A DNA stretch of 6,565 nucleotides from contig JANXCJ010000115.1 of assembly GCA_025060275.1 (NCBI GenBank), positions 1 through 6,565 of the forward strand, in the 5' to 3' direction. Source of the DNA: Bacteroidia bacterium. GTDB lineage: Bacteria > Bacteroidota > Bacteroidia > SpSt-205. Within the stretch, counting starts at the first letter, position 1, and every line of letters starts with the position of its first letter. The translations under genes were made by a program, and so were the position numbers. Below, piece by piece: positions 1 through 4,523 of this stretch. The notes below the pieces were generated by a model. It saw only the letters and a list, made by a program, of their open reading frames with translations, was not told the DNA's origin and ran no database searches.

Positions 1-241
1 AGGTACGCACATCTACTTGAGCTGCTAAATGAAAAATCACATCATAATTATGCCTTTGGAAGTGTTCTTTTATGCTTCTTTCTTCTCTTAGGTCAATTTG
101 GTGGAGGGGTATATGGGGGGGGATATTTTCGCGTAGTCCTGTAGATAGGTTATCTAGTACTTCTACCTCACAAAATGTATTTAGGGCTTCAACGAGATGT
201 GAGCCGATGAAGCCAGCACCCCCTGTAACTAATACACGCAT
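1..241 (-). CDS. NAD-dependent epimerase/dehydratase (extended SDR), N-terminal 80 residues, cut by window edge
   Basis: This is the N-terminus of a cytosolic extended short-chain dehydrogenase of the UDP-glucose 4-epimerase/nucleotide-sugar dehydratase type. Such enzymes use bound NAD to epimerise or dehydrate nucleotide sugars for surface polysaccharides. Seen directly: a Rossmann dinucleotide motif TGGAGFIGSH at residues 6-15 right after the first strand (MRVLV); the acidic residue ending the second strand (VLDNLSTG, D30), which in this family holds the adenosine ribose; a DLR turn at 50-52; and the family-typical HLAAQVDVR at 71-79. The rest, including the catalytic YxxxK, lies outside the window, so the substrate cannot be assigned. 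The ATG at 241 is 9 bases after the histidine kinase stop on the same strand, so the two are very probably co-transcribed. No Shine-Dalgarno is visible. Codons 40-42 contain a run of eight C on the sense strand (plus-strand G8 at 115-122), a site where slippage or a sequencing indel would break the frame. Confidence 0.9.
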   Translation of the reverse strand, partial: MRVLVTGGAGFIGSHLVEALNTFCEVEVLDNLSTGLRENIPPHIPLHQIDLREERSIKEHFQRHNYDVIFHLAAQVDVRT

Positions 242-250
242 GGGGCAAAG

Positions 251-1606
251 CTATGTATGAGGCCATTCTAAACGGAAAGTAGTACCCTTATTAGGGGTAG
301 ATTCCACGGAGAGAGAAACACCTTGCTGAGTGAGAATAGTATAAGCAAGGGGTAGTCCTAAGCCTGTGCCTTTCTCGCCGGCTGTGCCGAGGCGACTGCG
401 CCGCTGTGTAGGGTCCCATAAGACAGCTAAAAGCTCTGAGTCCATTCCTATGCCTGTGTCGCTAATTTCTATTCTATCACATTTATCTCCGGGGAGCACC
501 TTGAGAGTTATTTTACCCCCTGTGGGCGTAAATTTTACTGCATTAGAGAGGATATTGTAGAGTGCTTCGGCGGTGTAGGTAGAGTCTCCCCGTGCAATAG
601 CGGCAGGTGGTATCTCAGCGTGCCAGTGTATTTTCTTAAGCTCTAACTGAGGGGCGATTAGAGCATGTAGCCTTTCCACCATTTCTTTCCAGGAGAAATA
701 TTCCCTTTGGAGGACTATATCTTTCTGAGAGAGGCGAGTCAAATCTAAGAGGTTCTTGATATACTTTTCCAATTCAGAGAGGGTTCTCTCTAAAATTTCG
801 CTGTACTTGAGGCTTGCTTCCGAAGATAGGGGAGAGTTTCTCATAAGGGCTACTAGCTGTCGTAGCCCGCTAATAGGACCTCTCAGGTCGTGGGAGACGA
901 TCTTTATCCAGGCCTCTCGTTGAGAGCTAAGGGCTCTTAATTCTTGTAGGGCTTGCACTAAATGGGCAGTGCGCTGCTGTACCTGTTCTTCTAGTTCCTC
1001 TAGCAGCTTAAGGTGGTCTAAGCGTAAATTGTAAGTAGGAGAGAAGATGTTCCATGCAGCTTTCTGTGAAGGGCTTAGTGTAGGGGGCGGCTCGGAAGAG
1101 GATAATTCTTCTCCAAATAGTTTCTTACTCCACTCTTTTTTGAGGTGGCTAAGTTGTGCAGTACTTTCACAGGTCAGGAGGGCCTGTAGATAGTCAATCA
1201 ATAACTGACTCAGCTTTTCTTGTTCTTTCATAGCCTTTTCTGTTTCATAGCTTCGCAGGGCTTCTCTTACAGTTAGGCGAATGTCTTCTACTTCCCACGG
1301 CTTAGATACATATCGGAAGAGACGAGCATGATTGATGATTTTGCCAACATTCTCAGCACCTGCTTGTCCTGTAAGGAGGATAAGACGGGCCTCAGGAACT
1401 TTCTTATGGGCCTCTATAAGGAAGTCATCTCCGCGCATTCCGGGCATGAGGTAGTCAGCGATAATTACCGCAGGCTCTTGGCTTAATAGGTGCATAGCCT
1501 CTTCGGCTGCGTAGGTCCCCTCTATCCATACGGAGAGAGGCATGAGCTGTGCCGTAAGAGCCTCTACTACAGCGGGTTCATCATCCACGATTAGGATTGT
1601 GTGCAT
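251..1606 (-). CDS. Soluble hybrid: N-terminal receiver domain plus histidine kinase
   Basis: A 451-residue cytosolic two-component protein with no membrane segment or signal peptide. Residues 3-118 form a receiver domain: acidic pair D8/D9, phospho-acceptor D51 (IIADYLMPG), T79 and K102 (FRYVSKPW). Residues 120-195 are a linker of unknown fold ending in a Pro/Ser-rich stretch (SSSEPPPTLSPS). Residues about 196-230 form a Glu/Gln/Leu-rich coiled coil leading into the HisKA helix with H239 in SHDLRGP. The HATPase_c domain has an N box (NILSNAVKFT, N355), G1 (DTGIGM, 383-388) and G2 (GEKGTGLGL, 410-418). All catalytic residues are present, so it should autophosphorylate and pass phosphate on. 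The receiver-first order suggests that input arrives as phosphate or by protein contact rather than from an extracellular ligand; this is inference. No DNA-binding output domain is present and no partner regulator lies in the window. It heads a minus-strand unit with the epimerase 9 bases downstream and diverges from rho. The ATG at 1606 is a good start because MHTILIVDDE is the canonical beginning of a receiver. Confidence 0.94.
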   Translation of the reverse strand: MHTILIVDDEPAVVEALTAQLMPLSVWIEGTYAAEEAMHLLSQEPAVIIADYLMPGMRGDDFLIEAHKKVPEARLILLTGQAGAENVGKIINHARLFRYVSKPWEVEDIRLTVREALRSYETEKAMKEQEKLSQLLIDYLQALLTCESTAQLSHLKKEWSKKLFGEELSSSEPPPTLSPSQKAAWNIFSPTYNLRLDHLKLLEELEEQVQQRTAHLVQALQELRALSSQREAWIKIVSHDLRGPISGLRQLVALMRNSPLSSEASLKYSEILERTLSELEKYIKNLLDLTRLSQKDIVLQREYFSWKEMVERLHALIAPQLELKKIHWHAEIPPAAIARGDSTYTAEALYNILSNAVKFTPTGGKITLKVLPGDKCDRIEISDTGIGMDSELLAVLWDPTQRRSRLGTAGEKGTGLGLPLAYTILTQQGVSLSVESTPNKGTTFRLEWPHT

Positions 1607-1641
1607 AAGGCTATATTAAGGAGCAGGCACTAAATAAAACC

Positions 1642-1649
1642 CAAAAATG
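1642..1649 (-). promoter_or_regulatory. Weak candidate -7 element for the kinase/epimerase unit
   Basis: Read on the minus strand this is CATTTTTG, one mismatch from the Bacteroidota -7 consensus TAnnTTTG. It lies 36 bases upstream of the kinase ATG, which would give a leader of roughly 25-30 bases. No convincing -33 element is visible, and the region is A/T-rich, so a chance match is quite possible. Confidence 0.25.
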
Positions 1650-1652
1650 TTT

Positions 1653-1660
1653 TATCTTTG
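1653..1660 (+). promoter_or_regulatory. Candidate promoter -7 element for rho-rlmN (TATCTTTG)
   Basis: TATCTTTG is a perfect match to the Bacteroidota sigma -7 consensus TAnnTTTG. It is 50 bases upstream of the rho ATG, inside the divergent intergenic region. Transcription would begin around 1665-1668, giving a short leader that holds the inner arms of the hairpin just downstream. I see no clear TTTG-type -33 element about 20 bases upstream, so the match rests on the -7 element and its position. Confidence 0.5.
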
Positions 1661-1662
1661 AC

Positions 1663-1693
1663 GGAGGTTCAGCCTAACAAGGTTAGGCCCTCC
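1663..1693 (+). promoter_or_regulatory. Hairpin/palindrome in the rho leader, followed by T-rich DNA
   Basis: A perfect 7-base inverted repeat, GCCTAAC (1672-1678) and GTTAGGC (1682-1688), is separated by the triloop AAG. It is extended by GGAGG (1663-1667) pairing with CCTCC (1689-1693), leaving a 4-base bulge (1668-1671) on the left arm. T-rich DNA (ATTTTGCTTTTTGCTT) follows and runs directly into the rho ATG at 1710. The genes on both sides read away from this point, so it cannot terminate a neighbouring gene. It is better read as an attenuator-like leader structure, a 5' mRNA hairpin or a 17-bp operator palindrome. E. coli rho is known to be autoregulated by attenuation in its leader; applying that here is inference. 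Confidence 0.6.
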
Positions 1694-1709
1694 ATTTTGC
1701 TTTTTGCTT

Positions 1710-3452
1710 ATGGCGGACATATTAGAGAGTCTCCAAGCTTATCGCGCGTACTTAGAAGGGCTGGGGAGAAAAGCCCTGATAGAAGAAGCTCGTAGAGCAG
1801 GGATTAAGAATTCCATTACCTATAAGAGTGAGGCTCTGATAGCGCAACTGACCGAGCTTCGTGCACAGCAACTTTCTGCCATATCGGGAGAAAAGGAGGA
1901 GGAAGACACTCAACTAGCTGAGGAGGAAAAGCACTCTTCCAATGGCTCCTCTGAGTCTGTAAAGCGAGTGCGTAAGCGCTTTAAGCGAATAGAGAGAATG
2001 AATACCCCCCCTATGATTCTATCTCCTGAAGATTCCCCCCCTACAACTCATTCTTTTTCCATGCCTTCTTCGTTTGAGCTGGAGAATCTGCAAGAGGCTT
2101 CTGCTTCTCCTGTAGAGAGTTCAGAAGTCACTGATGAACAGGAAGAAAGTGAGCCGCTAGCGCTTACTCAATCTCCTTTAGATGGTGTAGGTACTTTAGG
2201 TGAAGCTGGGGCGGAGGAAGCAGAAGCCCAACTTTTGCCTACAAAAGAAGCTTCTCAAGAAGAGAGATTGGAGGAGTCTTCCTCCCTTCCGCCTATTCAG
2301 GACTTCTCTGTCATTGAGATTATTGAGAGGCTTACGATTGAGGCGATGGGGGTGTTTTGGCCAGATAAGAAGCTAGCGCATGGGTACTTACGCTCTCCCT
2401 ATTATAGCTACAAGCCCTCACCAGATGACATATATGTGCCTATTAGTCAGATTCGTCGCTATGGTCTGCGCCCGGGTGATACGGTAGAGGGACGAATACG
2501 CCTTCCTCGAGAAGGAGAACGTTACTATACTCTCGTAGAAGTAACCCGAGTAAATGGACTGCCACCTGAGTACCTCAGAGAAAGGAATAGCTTAGAACAT
2601 CTCACCCCCTTATTTCCGAATGAGCGATTTAGGCTTTCAGAGGGTACAAATGACCTTTCGCTGAGAGTGGTAGACCTTTTTGCGCCGATTGGAAAGGGGC
2701 AGCGAGCCCTGATTGTGGCTCAACCTAAGACGGGCAAAACAATCTTATTACAGAAGATTGCGAACGCCATCCTACGCAATCATCCTGAGAGTTATGTGAT
2801 AGTTTTACTTATAGATGAAAGACCTGAGGAAGTTACGGATTTTGCGCGGAATGTGCCTGCAGAAGTAATTGCTTCTACTTTTGATGAGCCGGCAGATAGA
2901 CAGGTAGAAGTGGCAGAGATCGTGATTGAAAAAGCTAAGCGCTTGGCAGAGACGAAATTAGATGTAGTGGTGCTTTTAGACTCTATAACTCGTCTGGCTC
3001 GTGCCTATAATGCGGCTACGCCGGTCTCAGGGCGCATTTTGACTGGGGGAATGGACTCTGCGGCACTGCACAAGCCTAAAAGATTCTTTGGAGCAGCTCG
3101 TAAGATAGAGGAAGGAGGCTCCCTTACTATCATTGCTACCGCCCTCATAGATACAGGTAGCCGAATGGATGAGGTAGTCTTTGAAGAGTTCAAGGGCACA
3201 GGTAATATGGAGCTCCAGTTAGATAGACAGCTCGCTAATAAGCGCATCTATCCTGCTATTAATGTATTGGAGTCTGGTACGCGTCATGAAGAGCTTCTCA
3301 TAGAACCTGCTCGGTTAGGACGTATTTGGCTGCTGCGCAAGTTTCTGGCAGAGATGAAGCCTGTAGAGGCCACAGAATTCTTATTAGAACGGATGCGGCA
3401 TACTCGCACAAATGAGGAATTTTTAGAACTCATGGCTAAGTGGTCCGAATGA
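1710..3452 (+). CDS. rho: Transcription termination factor Rho with long acidic N-terminal insertion
   Basis: Rho is the hexameric RNA-dependent ATPase/translocase that ends transcription of untranslated RNA. This 580-residue form is about 160 longer than E. coli Rho (419). Residues about 14-52 are a Rho_N/SAP-like helical domain (GRKALIEEARRAGIKNS). Residues about 61-195 are a low-complexity Glu/Ser/Pro linker with one basic patch (KRVRKRFKRIER, 85-96). The primary RNA-binding OB domain follows at about 200-285 (PDDIYVPISQIRRYGL, Y242). The ATPase core has Walker A AQPKTGKT (337-344), DERPEEVTD (369-377), Walker B VVVLLDSITRLARAYN (419-434), the Q-loop region LTGGMDSAALHKPKRFFG (444-461) and the arginine-finger segment SGTRHEELL (522-530). 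The ATG at 1710 is chosen over an in-frame TTG two codons earlier. The stop overlaps the rlmN start. Oddities: the OB domain RNP1-like segment is AHGYLR where E. coli has GFGFLR, and the linker coding sequence contains two C7 tracts 30 bases apart. Confidence 0.98.
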   Translation: MADILESLQAYRAYLEGLGRKALIEEARRAGIKNSITYKSEALIAQLTELRAQQLSAISGEKEEEDTQLAEEEKHSSNGSSESVKRVRKRFKRIERMNTPPMILSPEDSPPTTHSFSMPSSFELENLQEASASPVESSEVTDEQEESEPLALTQSPLDGVGTLGEAGAEEAEAQLLPTKEASQEERLEESSSLPPIQDFSVIEIIERLTIEAMGVFWPDKKLAHGYLRSPYYSYKPSPDDIYVPISQIRRYGLRPGDTVEGRIRLPREGERYYTLVEVTRVNGLPPEYLRERNSLEHLTPLFPNERFRLSEGTNDLSLRVVDLFAPIGKGQRALIVAQPKTGKTILLQKIANAILRNHPESYVIVLLIDERPEEVTDFARNVPAEVIASTFDEPADRQVEVAEIVIEKAKRLAETKLDVVVLLDSITRLARAYNAATPVSGRILTGGMDSAALHKPKRFFGAARKIEEGGSLTIIATALIDTGSRMDEVVFEEFKGTGNMELQLDRQLANKRIYPAINVLESGTRHEELLIEPARLGRIWLLRKFLAEMKPVEATEFLLERMRHTRTNEEFLELMAKWSE

Positions 3453-4456
3453 TTCTATGGGAGCTTTCTCAAGAGGATTTAGAAAATTGGGTTGTAAGTA
3501 AAGGCTATCCTAAATATAGAGCCCACCAAATCTGGGGTTGGGTATGGAACAAAGGCGTCTCCTATCCTGGTCAGATGACAGATCTCCCTTTGCGTCTGAG
3601 AGAAAAAATAGAGGAGGAGCTCTCCATACCTCATTTGGCTTTGTGGCATGAGGCTATAAGTCGCGATGGCACGCGCAAATTTCTCTGGCATATGCCAGAA
3701 GGAGGGTCTATTGAGAGTGTCTGGATGCCTCATTCTAATCGCTACACAGTTTGTATTTCTAGTCAAGTAGGATGCAGTCTCAATTGTCAGTTCTGTGCTA
3801 CGGGCAGGTTGGGGTTAGAGCGCCAGCTCAAGGGGTATGAGATTCTGCTTCAAGTCTATACAATAAAATATATTCTACGCTTGCCTGTGACTCATGTTGT
3901 GTTTATGGGGATGGGTGAGCCTCTTCTGAATTATAGTGCGGTAATGGAGGCGATGGAGGGGCTCACAAGCCGCTTGCGAATGAGTCCAAGGCGTATCACT
4001 CTCTCCACGGTAGGGATTCCTAAAGGGATTTTGAGACTTGCGGGGCGAAAAGAACCATTTGAACTGGCTTTCTCCTTACATAGTGCTATTCCTGCTAAAC
4101 GTCAGCAGCTAATACCTTTGGCAGCTCATATTTCCTTAGAGGAAATCAGGCATGCTTTAGCTATTTATTGCCAAAAGCGTAGGGATTGGGTAACTTTAGA
4201 ATACATTCTTCTGGATGGAATAAATGATGGAAAGGAAGATGCAGAGGCGCTACTGGCATTTGTACGGCCTCCCCTCTACGCAAAGGTGAATCTCCTTTTA
4301 TACAATCCTGTACAAGGGTTGCCTTTCAAGCCTTCTTCTCGGGTGGTTTCTTTTCAGAAGCAGCTCTTACGAGGAGGCCTTATTACTACCGTGAGACGCA
4401 GCCGAGGAGTGGATATCGGGGCAGGGTGTGGGCAGTTAGCACGGCAATTTATATAG
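3449..4456 (+). CDS. rlmN: Dual-specificity 23S rRNA A2503 / tRNA A37 C2-methyltransferase
   Basis: A radical-SAM enzyme that methylates C2 of A2503 in 23S rRNA and, in the characterised E. coli enzyme, A37 of some tRNAs. The 335-residue length fits the family. Seen directly: the [4Fe-4S] cluster motif CxxxCxxC (C109, C113, C116 in VGCSLNCQFCATG), the upstream C102 that RlmN shares (VCISSQVGC), the SAM-binding GMGEPLLN (154-161), LSTVGIPKGI (185-194), and the C-terminal methyl-carrying cysteine C327 in RRSRGVDIGAGCGQL. Both mechanistic cysteines are therefore intact. The residue pattern favours RlmN over the resistance enzyme Cfr because of the housekeeping context and the GVDIGAGCGQL tail, although the two are paralogous. 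The ATG at 3449 overlaps the rho stop as ATGA, which implies translational coupling. An in-frame GTG at 3440 would extend the overlap by three codons (V-R-M) and is less likely. There is no terminator hairpin after the stop. Confidence 0.97.
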   Translation: MILWELSQEDLENWVVSKGYPKYRAHQIWGWVWNKGVSYPGQMTDLPLRLREKIEEELSIPHLALWHEAISRDGTRKFLWHMPEGGSIESVWMPHSNRYTVCISSQVGCSLNCQFCATGRLGLERQLKGYEILLQVYTIKYILRLPVTHVVFMGMGEPLLNYSAVMEAMEGLTSRLRMSPRRITLSTVGIPKGILRLAGRKEPFELAFSLHSAIPAKRQQLIPLAAHISLEEIRHALAIYCQKRRDWVTLEYILLDGINDGKEDAEALLAFVRPPLYAKVNLLLYNPVQGLPFKPSSRVVSFQKQLLRGGLITTVRRSRGVDIGAGCGQLARQFI

Positions 4457-4459
4457 AAG

Positions 4460-4522
4460 GCACTTTTCCTTTTCCGAGGCAATTTTCTATACCTTTGCAG
4501 GGTAGAGCAATACTTAAAGTGC
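4460..4522. repeat. 7-bp inverted repeat flanking the Fic promoter region
   Basis: GCACTTT (4460-4466) and AAAGTGC (4516-4522) are perfect inverted copies 49 bases apart. They bracket almost the whole gap between rlmN and the Fic gene; the right copy abuts the ATG at 4524. A short direct repeat, GGCAATTT, also occurs at 4443-4450 and 4478-4485. Paired in RNA, the right arm would sequester the bases just before the Fic start. However, a transcript starting at the nearby promoter would lack the left arm, so only read-through from rlmN could form it. The arms are short and a chance origin is possible. Confidence 0.35.
4490..4497 (+). promoter_or_regulatory. Candidate promoter -7 element for the Fic-DUF3822 operon (TACCTTTG)
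   Basis: TACCTTTG matches the Bacteroidota -7 consensus TAnnTTTG exactly and lies 27 bases upstream of the Fic ATG. It predicts a start near 4502-4505 and a leader of about 20 bases. A T-rich stretch (CTTTTCCTTTTCC, 4463-4475) occupies the place where a -33 element would sit, but it is not a clear match. This suggests that the Fic gene can be expressed independently of rho-rlmN, although read-through is not excluded because no terminator is visible. Confidence 0.5.
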
Positions 4523-4523
4523 T

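Noticed and set aside
72..260. Plus-strand open frame of 62 codons at the left edge
   Set aside because: It lies antisense to the epimerase start, whose Rossmann motif is unmistakable; the plus-strand product has no family features.
366..560. Plus-strand open frame of 64 codons
   Set aside because: It is antisense to the ATP-binding domain of the histidine kinase, with no recognisable product.
1663..1709. Intrinsic terminator of an upstream gene
   Set aside because: The structure looks terminator-like, but the kinase gene reads away from it on the other strand, so no gene ends here.
1704..1709. TTG start for Rho two codons upstream
   Set aside because: The adjacent ATG at 1710 is the stronger start and gives the sensible MADILESL N-terminus.
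3005..3247. Minus-strand open frame inside rho
   Set aside because: It overlaps the highly conserved Rho ATPase core in antisense; no motif and no plausible start signal.
3440..3448. GTG start for RlmN
   Set aside because: The ATG at 3449 overlaps the rho stop as ATGA, the usual coupling arrangement, and the extra V-R-M adds nothing to the fold.
3479..3766. Minus-strand open frame inside rlmN
   Set aside because: It is the antisense shadow of the N-terminal half of RlmN.
3449..4456. Cfr-type antibiotic resistance methyltransferase
   Set aside because: It shares the radical-SAM architecture, but the overall motif wording and the coupling to rho fit housekeeping RlmN.
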